Shown here piece by piece: positions 32,261-44,599 of a stretch of 64,000 nt of DNA. The notes beneath the pieces are model-generated. The model did not search any database and was not told where the DNA came from. It saw only the letters and a program-made list of their open reading frames with translations. Origin of the DNA: Phytophthora sp. 'mugwort'. Its lineage: Eukaryota > Oomycota > Peronosporomycetes > Peronosporales > Peronosporaceae. The stretch spans positions 310,001 through 374,000 of the forward strand of contig JAUCEF010000017.1 of NCBI GenBank assembly GCA_033558025.1, written 5' to 3'. Within the stretch, counting starts at the first letter, position 1. Each line of letters begins with the position of its first letter. The position numbers and the translations under genes were made by a program.

Positions 32261-35200
32261 ATGGCGTTTCCGGCCCCTTGGAGGGAGCTAAAGAATCTCG
32301 GCTGGCACTCCAAGAGGCCCACAGGCCTTTCCGACGATTTCCCTTACCTGAAGCCGGGGAAGACGAAGAAGGACGTGGTGAATGTCGACTTCTTTGTCGG
32401 AGAGGAAGCTGTCATGGGATACTTGGACTGCTGCGATCTTGGTACGGTGTAGCTAGTCTGTACAATGCTTGAACGGGTCTAACATGTTGTTTAACCCATA
32501 GAGAAGGCCGCGCGGGAAAAAGAGAAGGAACGCGAGGCTTACGCTCAGGCGATTGCTGAACAGAACGCCCCAAGAGATACGGATGACGACGCTGATGGAT
32601 GTGCGCGACCTGCTGAAGGTACTTTGAATTGCTACCTCTATGTACATTGTAGCCAGTTAACCCTAACATGCATGGACAGATTCATCCAGTGGAAACTATC
32701 ACGCCGATCCCAGCTGCCACCATGCAAGCATTGAGCCCGGTGCGCTTCGTGATCGCAGTCCACGCAGTGAGAGCCCTGCATCTCTGTTGATTGCTACGTC
32801 ACCCCACGTGAGGCCAGACGAGTCTCCGCCCGCCAACCCTTCGTCCATCAATTTGAGTTGACCGGCGGTGAGCTCAATGGGTACGTCACTGTGGAGGGAT
32901 ATATTGCTCTGGTGGCTATACTTACACGTTTGTATTGTCTGACACCGTAGGTACCAATATACCAACGCCTCCATCTCGGCGTTGTCTACGCGACGTGTTC
33001 GATGGGGCGGGCTCGTCAGGAAGTGAGTACAATTCGTCGGAGGTGGAGGCTAGCGACGGTGACGACTGTGCCGAAGCGGAAGAGAATGCTGTCAACGAGA
33101 GCAACTCTGTCCGGAACGACGTGGGCGCTGAAGAGACGAAGGAAGACTCGGCAAGTCTCAACGGTACGGCTCGACTGTATCAGACACGATTGTGCTATAC
33201 ACTGCTAACAGTTTCGTGTATGCGCTATGTCGTGTATGTACATGTTTATAGATAATCCCGATCTTGTATTGCCTGGAGAGAATCCCAACGAGTTCGCTGC
33301 ACTTAATTTGTGCGATGAAAATGAAGCGGCGTCGGTGTTTGACGAGGACGATAATGATCTGCGTCTACACGAGCTTCCAGCTGGAGAAGTTGGTACTGCT
33401 CCTGATCTTCATTTCGAGCCGTCATTGCTTGCAGCAGTGGGTGGCGTAGACGAGATTGTGTGTGGCAATGTTCGCGAGAACGTGCTGCAAGACATCAAAT
33501 TCAACGGGTGGGCGGATTCAAGCAATGTTACGCCTTATCACTATATGGATGAGCCGTACGTGGAGCGACCGGCCGACTGGATCAAAGAAGACTACCCGGG
33601 CATATATGATGGAGAGTATGGGCCAACACCGCAGGCGATGGAAGCCGTCGGTTGCATTCTTTCGGTTTGCACCGCCCTCGATGTGGCAGGAGATTGCAAA
33701 TCAGACCAACAACTCCTTCGAGGACAACCTCGACGCGCGAGTGGCGGTACAGCATGTGAAGCAGGAGGTCCGTAAGCTCAAGAACCCAAGCTTTCATGTG
33801 CAGAGTATTGAACGGATTAAGTTCTTGCTGCAGCGGAACGAAGATGTAACCGGCCGAGACCTCTGCGTGTTCATCGGCCTTCTTATTGCAAGCACGATTG
33901 CCCCGAGAAAGAAAAGTTCGAACATCAGTGGAGGACGACAGACAAAGGAGCTATCCCACGAGGTCTTCAACGGGTTCATGAAACGCGACCGCTTCACTCA
34001 CATTTCCTGGAACCAGCATTTCAGCAGCAATCCCGATTCGCATGCGCTGGCGGATCGCGCTTGGAAGCTGAGACCAGTTGTTGAGGTGCTACAGAGGACG
34101 TTCCAGGACAACTATATCCCGCCGCCTGCCATGGCCTTCGACGAAGCCATGCTCCCGTCTCGCTCCACGTTCAACCGCATGAGCGTCTTCATGAACTAGA
34201 AGCCCCATAAGTGGAGCACAAAGCTGTTTATGCTGTGTTGTTCTCAAACAGCCTACTACATTCGGTAAGGAAGAGCCTGCCTTCGGGCGCGCTTTTGTTT
34301 TTTGGTTCTAAGTTCCCGTATCGTGTCTAATACAATGTTGTGTATGTGCTACTGTGTCTTGTCCAGCTTTGAAGTCTATCGCGGAAGACGTCAGATGCAA
34401 GATGATAGCATACTCCCTGATGCAAAGTCTGATCCCGCCGCTGTCTTGCGCAATCTCCACCAAGTATTTGGTGCCACTGGACCAAGCCAATTCCGCCTTA
34501 TCGTCACGGATCGGTTTTATACGTCGGTGGTGCTTGCCATACAGCTCCTGGCGATGAAATTCTACACAATTGGCACGATCATGATGAACCGACAAGGCCT
34601 TTGTGAAGCCGTTCTGCCGCCGAAGTTGAACAACTGTCGTGCGTCGAATACGATCCCCAAGAACATTGCCAGGGTACTTACCAAGTGGTAGACTCTCTGG
34701 ATGTTTAGCAATGAAGGCGATTCGATGGTACGATAAATCAGGGCGTTCACATGCTTGCGACAGGAAGTAGTGGACAGCAAGACCGCATTGTACGACGCGA
34801 CCAAGAGACGGCTCAGGAAGCGGAGTTGATGGCACCAAGAGTGGTGAAGGACTACCAGACGTTTATGGGGGGCGTTGACGTGCACGATCAGCTACGTCTG
34901 CGGCGGTAAGTCTTGTTATCGTGTGTGTGTGTGTACATGTTTGGGAATATTCTAATCGTGTATTGTACTTTTGCTAGGTACTCACTTCAGATGGCTATAC
35001 GCTACAAAAAGACTACAAGTCACTGTTTCTCGGCCTCATCGATCTCGCCATCATCAATGCTTTCATCTTGCACAACTGCAGACGCTCCACGGACGGGAAA
35101 TCCAAGACGTCCAACGTCGAGGCTTTGAAGCGCCTGCATCTCGAGTTGATCCAGCTGAAAGATGAAGACTGGGCTGAATTACTGCGTTCGCGTGGCCAGC

Positions 35201-35675
35201 AGCCGACATCAACGAAGCGAAGTGCAGACACGCCCGAGCATGCTCCGATACAAACGGACGAGTGGCGCAAAGGCAATTCTGACGCTACCCGGAAGCGCCG
35301 GAAGCGAGCTTGTAAGGTTTGCTCGTTGATGAACCTGCTGGCGTGGCGAGAGGCGGTGAAACGACATTCTACTGCAGTGTCTGCAAGCTGAAGACGACCT
35401 CACGGAATCCTGCTGCGTCGCGCGTATTCCTGTGCAACAAGATCAAGCATATGAGTCACGGTGAAGCGGTAACCTGCTTTACGATCTGGCACAAGCACTG
35501 GCGCAACGGCACCTTAATTCCGAAGTCCAGCGACGCCGACAGGGGCAACATCCACTCGCGGAAGCCTGGGAAGTCTATCCGAGTGGCCCCTGGTGACGAA
35601 GCGTCTTCTGGGTCGTCCGCAGAGTCCAAAAGTGATGACAGTCAGTGCAAGCGTCAACGCCACGACACTAACTAG
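32261..35675 (+). pseudogene. piggyBac-like transposase with introns and a C-terminal Cys-rich domain
   Basis: Coding blocks in order: an N-terminal conserved block (WRELKNLGWHSKRPTGLSDD, then VNVDFFVGEEAVMGYLDC) at 32261-32437; an acidic linker spread over three short exons (32502-33170); EIVCGNVRENVLQDIKFNGW near 33453; the start of the DDE_Tnp_1_7 domain (RFAPPSMWQEIANQTNN) near 33680; and the catalytic block AMAFDEAMLPSRSTFNRMSV near 34130. Then come FRLIVTDRFYTSVVLAIQLL near 34490 and DYQTFMGGVDVHDQLRLRRY near 34850-34980. It ends in a Cys-rich tail (CKVCSLMNLL, FYCSVCKLKTTS). Probable introns with GT-AG borders include 32440-32501, 33170-33251, 34265-34365 and 34907-34977. A stop at 34198 and frameshifts near 33650 and 34690 inactivate it. 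Confidence 0.88.
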
Positions 35676-36303
35676 CCGGTGCGCATCTCTATCAGCTCAT
35701 CTTGCAACTTGCTTTCAGTATACCTATGCATTGCTGATTGCCATGTGTCCTTATTTTCTAGATTTCAACAAATGTAGCGAAAGGCTCACACAGACTTTGT
35801 GCATTTTTTGTACTTGAGAGACACATTAGTCGAGCTAGTGTGTCTTTGACATACAAAATTGACAGATCGATACACGATAGCAAGGACTTGGGTACATCGG
35901 GTTAGGGACGTGACCCGACCCTTGCAGGTACAGATTAGCAAACACCTTGCGTAAAGTATACCCTCCCATCCTGATGATAAATCATAACGTCTATGGGGTT
36001 CTGGTAAATGAGCGTAACCAAATGGGCTCGCGCTGGGGGAGGGTAATACGAAATAAAGTCAGAATTTTGTGAAGTGCTTCGGGACACAAAATTTACATCT
36101 CCAAAGGAAATCCTTAGCTGGGTCGATTTTGCACAATGTTACTGTATAGTATGAGTACTAAACAAAGCAGGATACAACAATTATTAAGGGTTGCAGCAGC
36201 ACCTTTGATTAATATCCCTTCGATAGTCTAGAATCGCTGTTGGTAAGTACGTCCTCCAGGTTGGTGGCGATTCGGTCAGCACAGAACGCTAGTTTGCCAG
36301 AAT
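35676..36303. other. No gene recognised
   Basis: This non-coding stretch follows the piggyBac pseudogene and may include its 3' end. I found no inverted terminal repeat or TTAA pair that could be assigned to the transposon with confidence. Confidence 0.4.
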
Positions 36304-36309
36304 CCTATG

Positions 36310-36990
36310 GTGTGTGAAGCTCCATACTTTGTACCCCGCCGTACGCAGCACCTTGCCACACCTGCCCAAAATTCCCTTGACCGAGGGGGATTCCGACTAT
36401 GACCTGGGTTCTACAAGCCTGCGCTCGATCGACTTCGCATACCCTTTTGGGGCATGGCACTGCTTGTTTATACCAGGGAAATTGTTCCAGAATTGGTTCG
36501 TCCTCCTTCGGCAGCAACTGGGATTTCGGTCGATTCGTGTCAGGGTCGAGAAAACCAAACCCTCAGTCCATGACGACGACTTCTGCCTGTTCCACGATCT
36601 TTTCTTTTGTTGCTGCACAGCCGTCAAGTCCCAACGTGTTCTCAATAAGGAGGTAATCGCTTTTGCGGTCATGTTTGTGTCCGGAAGTTGGGGGCAGTGG
36701 CACATCCACAAATTGCAACCTCCGGATCGGAGAAGGTTTCCCGCGGTGACGAAAACTTGATAAACACTTTGCGAACGTTATTGTCCTATGGCCGCAACAC
36801 GTGGACGCCAATTCGCAAAGTGTTTCTCAAGTCTAAAACAAAATTATGTTTTGGTTCTACTGTCTCTATTACAATATCATTTTGTACAAGTATTGCAATT
36901 GAGATGGCCAAAGCGGGTTGTCTGGAGCTTGGCCTCAGCACGTCCAGAGCCGAGAACTCGGGCAGTAGCTTAACCATTGATACGGCCAGC
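36310..36990 (-). pseudogene. Protein-kinase-like fragment (glycine-rich loop)
   Basis: On the minus strand the text IPLGQGNFGQVWQGAAYGGV near 36375-36320 matches the ATP-binding glycine-rich loop of protein kinases (G-x-G-x-F-G-x-V). Upstream in nearby frames are FVDVPLPPTSGHKHDRKSDY (about 36710), an acidic spacer, and LPKEDEPILEQFPWYK (about 36510). The region further up (36986-36800) contains ALAISIAILVQ. In oomycetes, receptor-like and TKL kinases have a juxtamembrane segment before this loop, so this could be such a receptor's middle. The kinase lobe downstream of the loop (catalytic Lys, HRD, DFG) is absent. A stop at about 36563 and frame changes show decay. Confidence 0.5.
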
Positions 36991-37259
36991 TCCTCGTCGC
37001 AGTGTCATTATGCGTACCGATGTACTTTCCCCCAGTCAGCGACGATGTCAGGAAGCGAAGGCAGCATTTTTGTAGGAAATATCCGAAAAAGATTGAGGAA
37101 GGCGATTGCCTATTTGTTGAGTTTGCATGACTGTAATCAGTGGAGAAAATCCGTTGGCCGCCAGGCCATGCGACAAATGAAGCATGCAACGGCCAATTCG
37201 TAATGACACGCCTGATCTGTGTCCTGCACCAGTTGTGATATTGCAGCACACACACAAAT

Positions 37260-39153
37260 TCGTCAGGTGTGGTTACTACGCAAGAATCACAACAATAGCC
37301 GAGCTAGACGGCCCTTAATGGCCTGCGCTGGGTTGCTCCTAGCGTTCAGCATTACTGTGACAGTGGTGTCTCGCTTCCGCCGAGACCAAGTGCCCCAACC
37401 AGTCAGGTCAGCTGAGCTGACTGCCTCTGGCTCAAATATTCTGTGTCCTCCGCTGAAAAGCGGCCGACGGCGCGTTAACGCTTTGGCAGGTCACCGAGAG
37501 CAAAGGCTTCTCGGATAGACGTGCTACCTACCCGGGCGGTACGGCGTATCGGCCCGCCGAGTTCAGCAGGATTTGTTCCTTCGCGCTTGGCGAGACACGC
37601 CCTTCCCCGGGCCAGCCTAGTTTACTTGGAGCTACGAGTCAACACCCTACAAGCTATGCTTCTCGGGTGTCCAGTGTAACCGTAATCCAGCCTGTGTGGG
37701 GACTTAGCGGACAGTGGACACTTGACTTGGACTTGAAAGGAGTTATTCTGTTATCGTTTATCTCCTAGTGGTCCCCCAAGGGACTCCTCCTATTGTTAAC
37801 TATGTTCCTAAATGGATATCAAGTGAAATGAAGTGATTTCGGATACCGACCGACCTCTCGAAAAGATCTCAATGTAACCAGTCGAAATCAGCCACCGGCT
37901 GAGTTCATCCAGCTAAGTACCAGATGACTTCGAGCTCAGTGGACAGTACCGTATTCCTGCTTAATTGTGATGTGTGGACCGTCCAATCTGGCGATCACTA
38001 CACCACAACTGCCCCAGACATGCTACGAGCCGCCGATCTGGCGAGAGGCTTGGTCCAACTGGTGCGTCGCCGTTCGTCAAGAATGCCGCATTCACTCTTG
38101 GCCCATCTGAAACTCGTCTACAGATTGCTGCCCCGTTGAGTATTCCTATCGCCGACTTGACGTCTCGTTGCTGACTTGGCGCCCCGTTGCGGACCGGGCT
38201 CCCAGGCCAGGTAGGCACTCATTGTAACCACCTGCTAGCCTGGGTGCTTTTGCTGGTCTGTCGATGTTTGTATCGGCGGCTCAGATGTCCACGTGCCCCC
38301 CCCCCCATTGCCAGAGCGTGTTGCTTTCGGCGGTCCGGCTCCCTCCTGCTCGGAGGACGATCTGTCGATACAGTCCGACTGGACGGCAAGTCGTGCGGAC
38401 ACACCACCGACGACGACTCTAGGGCCACGCTGCACGCAGGCCCCGACGACCAATCGAGTACCCGATGAGACGGACGATGTGCTAGCAGATCACTGCTGGT
38501 ACGCACGTCTCTCAGCTAGCTCCACCCGAAACCGTTGGAACTTCCCTCCTTGTGGCTCGACTGTGAAGGCTTCGTGATCGACATCGCGCTTGTCCTCGCC
38601 TCCATGGGCTCCGTCCTTCGAGAAGCTGGATGATCTCGACGAGTTTTTCAGCACCGTGTGACCGAGTTCTGCGTCGCATAAGGGCCGCCCTAGAGACCAC
38701 GTGTCTGTAAGGCGGTTGGTTTGTAGCGAGTAACTCGGGTCAACAAGTTGCTCGCGACAAGCCGACGCCCAAGTCAATTGTGCCAACGTCCGGTGAACCG
38801 CGAAGGTCTTGCCAGCTTCGAACCTCTTTAAGTGATCGCACTGATCTTTGCCGTGGCCACTAAGTTCCAAATATGTGCTCCTCAGCTGAGTAATTTCCCT
38901 AGTTGTAGGCGTAGTGACTTTAGCCGAGTTCTCCACGAAGTCGTGCAGCGCTCGAAGAAACTCTGAAATACCCGGGTGACGGAATCTCGAAGGCCGTGCA
39001 TGCGTATACTATTGGGGGCTTGTAACCACGATGTAGTATAAACATAGTTGGCATATGAGGAACGAGAGACCGTTCAAGCCCTGCACTGCCGCAAACTATT
39101 TCAGGCATGAGGCAGATCAACTAGATGTTATAGACATTTTAACGTTGTTAACT
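37260..39153. other. Unclear remnants, possibly retroelement
   Basis: No protein family could be assigned. A minus-strand open frame at 38936-38490 (148 residues, starting ENSAKVTTPTTREITQLRST) has protein-like composition, and a shorter plus-strand frame at 38293-38577 overlaps it. The stretch 37,560-37,930 has the look of an LTR and leader but no second copy was found in the window. A C11 run lies at 38296-38306. Decayed retroelement is the likeliest explanation, with low certainty. Confidence 0.3.
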
Positions 39154-39265
39154 TCCTGCGCAACAATCCAATCGAAGGTTATACAGATCATCTTCCTGAA
39201 TCACTAGCTTCCGGCGCAACAATCCAATCGAAGGTTATAGAGATCGTCTTCCTGAACCACTAGCG
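39154..39265. repeat. Tandem duplication, two copies of 56 bp
   Basis: Copies 39154-39209 and 39210-39265 differ at only a few positions and share CGCAACAATCCAATCGAAGG. The unit does not lie in a recognised gene. Confidence 0.8.
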
Positions 39266-41300
39266 CTGGGAAACCCTTTTTTATTATGTTCAGAGGTACT
39301 GTTATCAGAGTGTACTAATTTGGCTGTTCAAGTACTTATTCATTCCACAAAAGGCCTCCTCCTCCCCCCCCTCCCCCCCCCCCTCCCCGCTGCTTGCGAT
39401 GCCTGCGAATTTGGAATCTTCACCGAGGCCTCCTCGTCCACCATCGTCACCTCTTGGAAACGGCCTCGACGTAAGCACGCGTCCAGCCGGTCCACGCAAG
39501 ATCAAGAAAGCTCGCTCAAACCGCCATCTTAGTAGAGTGATGAATCCCACTCAACCAAGTTCCGGTTCAAGGCCTCGGTCAACGTCTAAGTCAAGATCGG
39601 CATCGTCACCGAAGCTGAGGTCTGCGCTGGGCACTTGACGCTATCTGGTGTTTCCGCTACGTTGGTCCCATGCTCCGTTTCGGTTTCTCTGGTCACTAGC
39701 GTGGTTTCCCAGCCATCGACGCCTCAGTCGAATGCATCTACGCTGGGGGCTGTCGCTTACTGTGACCGATGATCGAAATATAGATCTGACGCTGTAGTGT
39801 CCCAGCACCTTCAATTCTAACCGCTCCTCGACGCCCTCGGCGTTCCGCTACCGCCTGTTCACGTGAATTCTCGGCCCGTGTTCTTGCTCAGGAAACTGTG
39901 AGCAGTGACTTTCTCTTCGTGCAAGTTCGCCCCCAGTGGTTCACTTTCATTCCGTAAGTCTTCGATTTGCTGCCCCGAGGCGGATGAAGAAGAGAAGGAA
40001 AACGGTTCATTGACAGCCGCTGATTTGGAACCCTTCGAGCAAGAAACTAAAGCGCGACGAGATCAAACTTGCCGAATTGGATGTGGCGAGGTCTCGTTCG
40101 CGTTTCATTCCAATTTCCATGTCAGCACTGGATCCAAGACCATTAGGGCTCAGTGGTAAGGCTCTATGCCCACACGTTACAGTTCTGGCTCATATGACGG
40201 CAGCACTCGGGCCCAATCCAAACAGCGCCACGTTGCCGCAAGAGACTTCCGCCCATGGGTATCGGGTGGCAATCGCTAACGCGTCCATCGTCCAAGACTT
40301 GGGAATTTGTCAGGCTGTTCACTGAGCCTGGTTTTCAGATTTCGGCTGCTCAGACATGCTGGTTTCGCACCCTCAACTTTCGCACTCCTCTCCCTATCCC
40401 AGGAGATCTTGTTACTAAGGTTTCAGTCAAGAAGATGAAGCCATTCACAAATTGGATGGACCCCAAGCACCCGTATCAAGTCTTCAACCGGCGCGCCCTG
40501 ACCGCGCGATCTGTTCAATGTGGAGCCATTTATGCCGGACATGCAAATCTCGATTCGTTGAGTCAAAGTTGCTCGTACCGTCAACTTTGGCGTCAATCGC
40601 ATGGTCGTAAATACGAGAGCTCGGAGAGTGACGATGTGGGAATTTCTTTGTGGGAGCGTAGCCACTGGATTCCAAATTTCGCTGCTGAACGGCGCTGAAA
40701 TCACCGGTAGGTGAGCTCAGTGCGGACCCATCTCTCGCTCAAGCTGCTCGAACGCCCTGGCACCAGTATCGCCAAGCCCGGAATAAGCGTGCTGATAATC
40801 TCATGAACAAGTTTACTCAGTTCCGAAGTGGTGTGTTCAGAAGGACAAGCAGCCTCAATGAGTTGCCGACCGAGTTCTTATTTGAGCCGTCCATGTCCCT
40901 GTATTCGTTTGAGGTATTCCCGTGGATTAATGCCACCGAATATTGGTGTTGCAGCGTGGTCGTTCTGGTTGCTGAGCAGCCATGGCGTAACTGCTTGGTT
41001 GGTGCTCCCAGTGAGCACCCCTACAACGCCACTTTCGCTTCAAGTACCGTTTCCTCCGTGTTGCTCATACCTCCGGGAATGACTGAGAATTGTGTCTGCA
41101 AGAATATGTTTTGAATGCGGACCTGGCTGACAAGAATATCCCCCCTGCGTTCGTGGTACAAGCTTGGAAACGCGCAGGAATTGGTGGAACATCGGCTGTG
41201 ACCGCTATCGAGCGTTCCACCGACCAGTTCTCAGTCTCCGTGATGGCGCGCATAGTATCGGTTTGTAGCAGCAAGGTAGTTGGCGCACCCTGAGTTCATT
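39266..41300 (+). other. Unassigned coding-like remnants on the plus strand
   Basis: A Ser/Pro/Arg-rich open frame (39399-39638) is followed by KKLKRDEIKLAELDVARSRS near 40050 and by a 147-codon frame at 40255-40698 (FRTPLPIPGDLVTKVSVKKM). The order of a low-complexity start, a helical acidic/basic segment and a longer globular part would fit a decayed retroelement gag, but no zinc knuckle or other diagnostic motif is present. Interrupted C runs lie at 39362-39385. It abuts the 3' side of the minus-strand Gypsy element. Confidence 0.3.
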
Positions 41301-41439
41301 TCCGTTCGTACAGCTTTCTATATCGAGAGTTCGTTCACAATTCAAATGCAAAATGTTGTTGCTGCAGTAGCTGTTTTCGACTGCGATCTTGGGCAGCATT
41401 GCCCCAAGTGCAGGTCCTCAACTTGGCAAGGAGCTCACC

Positions 41440-41870
41440 TAATCTTCATCACTGAGCTGGACCATTTGCAAACGGCGTTCTTTGTGTATTCGTCACGGGT
41501 AGTCGTAGAGCATTTCGCCATAGGAGAGGTTGGATATTGGTTCCAAGTAGTCGTACAGCATTTCGCACAGGAGAGGTTGGATATTGGTTTCCAAGTAGCC
41601 TCGTCCTGGTCACCCACTGAATCTTAAACTCACGCACGGGTCGCTCTGCCTTCGTACACATGAGCATCCGGTCATCAAGGATTGCTTTCACTTGGCTTTC
41701 TCCTGTATGTCAGTCCGGTTCCCAAGTGTCTTCCGGTAGTAGTTCCTCGTCAAAATCAAAGCGCAATTCTTCGGTCACCGCTCGTGCCAGTCGAGTCTGT
41801 CCTCAATCGCTCACCGCCTTTAGGTGCGACACATGCATCAAAGGATAGCAGCGATAGCCACTCCGGTCGG
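41440..41870 (-). pseudogene. Gypsy C-terminal chromodomain-like segment with internal duplication
   Basis: After RLKRIVEEYAYELELPD (about 41920) and PLMHVSHLKAV (about 41850) come an acidic segment, then KAILDDRMLMCTKAERPVRE near 41690 and FKIQWV near 41630, typical of the chromodomain that ends many Gypsy integrases. The following segment that should form the chromodomain Trp-rich helix is duplicated: two 48-bp units (16 codons) at 41500-41547 and 41548-41595. Confidence 0.65.
41500..41595. repeat. In-frame tandem duplication, two copies of 48 bp
   Basis: Copies 41500-41547 and 41548-41595 share GAGAGGTTGGATATTGG and differ at a few bases. The 48-bp unit equals 16 codons and lies in the chromodomain-like tail of the Gypsy integrase. 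Confidence 0.85.
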
Positions 41871-42966
41871 GCAATTCCAATTCGTACGCGTACTCTTCCA
41901 CTATTCGTTTCAGCCGGAAGGGTCCGCGCCGTCGATGCGCTAACGTTTTGGTCAATCCAGTTTGACTCGCTCCATGTACAGCTTCCTGGTTCGAACAAGG
42001 ATTTCGCTGTCTCTTCGACTTGATTGTCATCGCTCTGATCGGTGGTTTCTCATTGACCAATTATCGCGGCTCAGCGCTTCGTTGTGATCATTGGCTCGTT
42101 GAGACTTCTCAGTAGCTTGGTAATACGCCTTGGTCATTTCGAGTGCAGTCGCTTGTTGCCGGTTGACTTCCCGTCGCCAGGCCAATACATCTGACTGTTT
42201 GCCAAGACCTCGTTGAAGTGACGTCGCCATCACGTGTAGAGTTGAACGAGCATCCCATCCATGCACTATGTAGAACGGAGTCTCTTTACGCGTCGAGGCT
42301 TGAGAGTCGTCGATAGCGAGCACCAGTCGCTCATCAATTTCGTTCCAATCCTGTTGAAGCGGGTCTTCGACGTATACTTTCACGGACTGCATCACGGTCT
42401 TTTCTGACCGTTGCTGTTGTACATTAGCTTGGGGTCTATAACTCAGCATTGCGCGTAGATTGCATCATGCCAGCGAAGGCTTGGAAGACTTCGTTCGTGA
42501 AGCGAGCGTCTCGATCTTGACGAATCAGAGACGGTGCGCCGAATCTTCGGTAGAGGCACACTTCGGACGCTTGCTCTACCAGGCGTGCGGGCGTGTCCGA
42601 CATGGCCTTCGCTATTATGCTAATACGAACCCCGTGAACGAGCACTGGAACAACAGAAGTGCTGTGTTATTTCGGCGAGATTTGGGTAGCGGCATGACAA
42701 AATTCATCGACACGATCTGGAAAGGATGTTCGGCAAGGATGTTACAAGGGGATTACCCGCGAAGCTGGGGTCGGCCCTTGCTCGAGCCGCAGTCGGGACA
42801 CAACTTCATGTGCTTTCAACGTCTGCGTACAAGCCAAGCCAGTAGTAGTCCATCTTTTCTCTATGGTAGGTCCTGTCTATTCCTTGGTGGACGCCTTCTA
42901 ACGAGTCGTGACAGTTCTGTAGTACTTCAGATATCATGGTCGTTGGGACTAATAGTCGCAACATAA
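41870..42966 (-). pseudogene. Gypsy integrase core
   Basis: The block RFGAPSLIRQDRDARFTNEV near 42540-42490 is the retroviral-type integrase core around the second catalytic Asp, and FYIVHGWDARSTLHV near 42280 is the usual block that follows the third acidic residue. The upstream zinc-binding part (42,650-42,960) is decayed. Integrase inserts the DNA copy into the genome; stops show this copy is inactive. Confidence 0.82.
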
Positions 42967-43375
42967 TGTTCTCGTCTTGTTCATACTGTTGCTGACGTCT
43001 CGGGCCTATGTAATCTAGTAACCCGTCTGCTGTGAGGACGAACTTGTCAGCTAGTTTCTAAGCATTACGAGCAGCCTTGTATCCCATTGTTTCCCTTCTC
43101 CCCGCAGTACTGCTTTCATGTTGGACCATCAAAACTCCTCATCCTGAGCTTTAGATTTTCTGAACCGACGTTCTTCTTGCACCACCACCGGATCCGCATC
43201 GCCAACGGTCGGTGTATCTCGTGGACCTTCGGTGGGTGATCCGGTGTGTGCCCCCTGTCGGGCCGGTCGATACACTTGCATTATCCTGTGTATGCGTTAA
43301 TGTTTTTTCAGTAAACCGGACGCGTTTACTACGTGATTTGCTCTGTTGTCTGATCACCACCGAGCCTTCACCGGT

Positions 43376-44590
43376 TTACATTCGCACGAAATCGACGAAG
43401 ATTTTCCGAGTTGACGTGACTCGAGTATCCAAACGTTGAACGAAGTTACCGGAGAATGGCTCCCCTCGTCGGTGCTGTCCAGCGCAGTTTCGTAGAACAT
43501 TTTCGGTATCCTGTTCAAGCTCGAATATCTTGTGCAAGCTCGAGAGGTCTGTCTGAAAGAAAGAGAGAGGGAGAGAGGAGTTTTTTCTGTCCTCACGTAG
43601 AACTACTTTCGGCACCTTTATCTCCAACGCTCCGCCCGCCAATGAGTCTGCTGCAGCATTGTAGTCTCTCACCACTGGCAAAGATTTCGTTGACCGAAGT
43701 ATCGCTGTGAGTTCTTTATGACGATTGAGCAAAGCATCAGCTATTTACGACATGTGATCCCCCTAGGGATTGTTGGATTGCGAGCCTCGAATCTCCGACG
43801 ATTACCAAGTCTTCAGCGCCCTGAACCAAAAGCAGCAAGTACCCCATTGTTCATGCCCGTGTATTCGACCATGTTAACCGTAGTCTGATCGAGGTAAGCA
43901 CTCGCAGCAATCACTATTTTCCACTCAGGTAATTGTTATACGATCCACGAAAAGCTGTCATAGCCACCATATTTCTCCGTTTCCGCAGATCCATCGAAAG
44001 ACACAACGCAACCACGGTAGTCGGGTGCTAGTCGGGCATATAGCGAGTTGGGATCCGTGCGTACGCTAGGGGACCCTTTCGCTGGCAGTGCTATCAATGC
44101 TAGCGAATCTTCGAGGTCAACGAAACTTGATACCGTAGAATGCAGGAGCTGGGTGAGAGAGCAATCTTTCTCCTTAACACCTAGCACTTTTAGATGCCAT
44201 GGTGACAGCAGCACGGAATTGGACAGCGATCGAACAGCTACTTCGAGCGGTGTACCCAGTCGAGCGTTGAGAACCTTGTATACACCGTAAGCGTATGTCC
44301 GGTAAGCTGTGTGTAACACAACTTCAGCAAAAGCAGAAGAGCTAACACTTTTTGCTCTGCCGAATGGTAGTTCATTTCTGCGTCTTTGAGGATTCGGCCA
44401 CAAAATTTGACCGGTATAGCAAACCCTCGTGATCTGGCATCATTGTGGTGTTGAGTGCCCATTTGTTTGAAAACAACGTAATATGGACGTCCTTGCTCTT
44501 GCCAAAATGTCGGAGAATAGCATCCGCCACCTTCTCTTTGGGTGTGTCGATACTTCGTCGCGCAGTTGTGAGACCGCCCCTGGGACCGAA
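43376..44590 (-). pseudogene. Gypsy RNase H region
   Basis: GFAIPVKFCGRILKDAEMNY, then HSAEQKVLALLLLLK near 44360-44330, match the start of Gypsy RNase H. The second half includes GCVVSFDGSAETEKYGGYDS near 43985 (a D-G-S-A block) and ends with VVRDYNAAADSLAGGAL near 43660, the usual tail before integrase. Frames change at least three times. Confidence 0.78.
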
Positions 44591-44599
44591 ATCTTTAGC

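Noticed and set aside
37510..37930. LTR of the Gypsy element
   Set aside because: No matching sequence was seen in 49,670-50,640, and the stretch is on the far side of unrelated remnants.
39154..39265. CRISPR-like or satellite array
   Set aside because: There are only two tandem 56-bp copies without spacers, in a eukaryotic genome.
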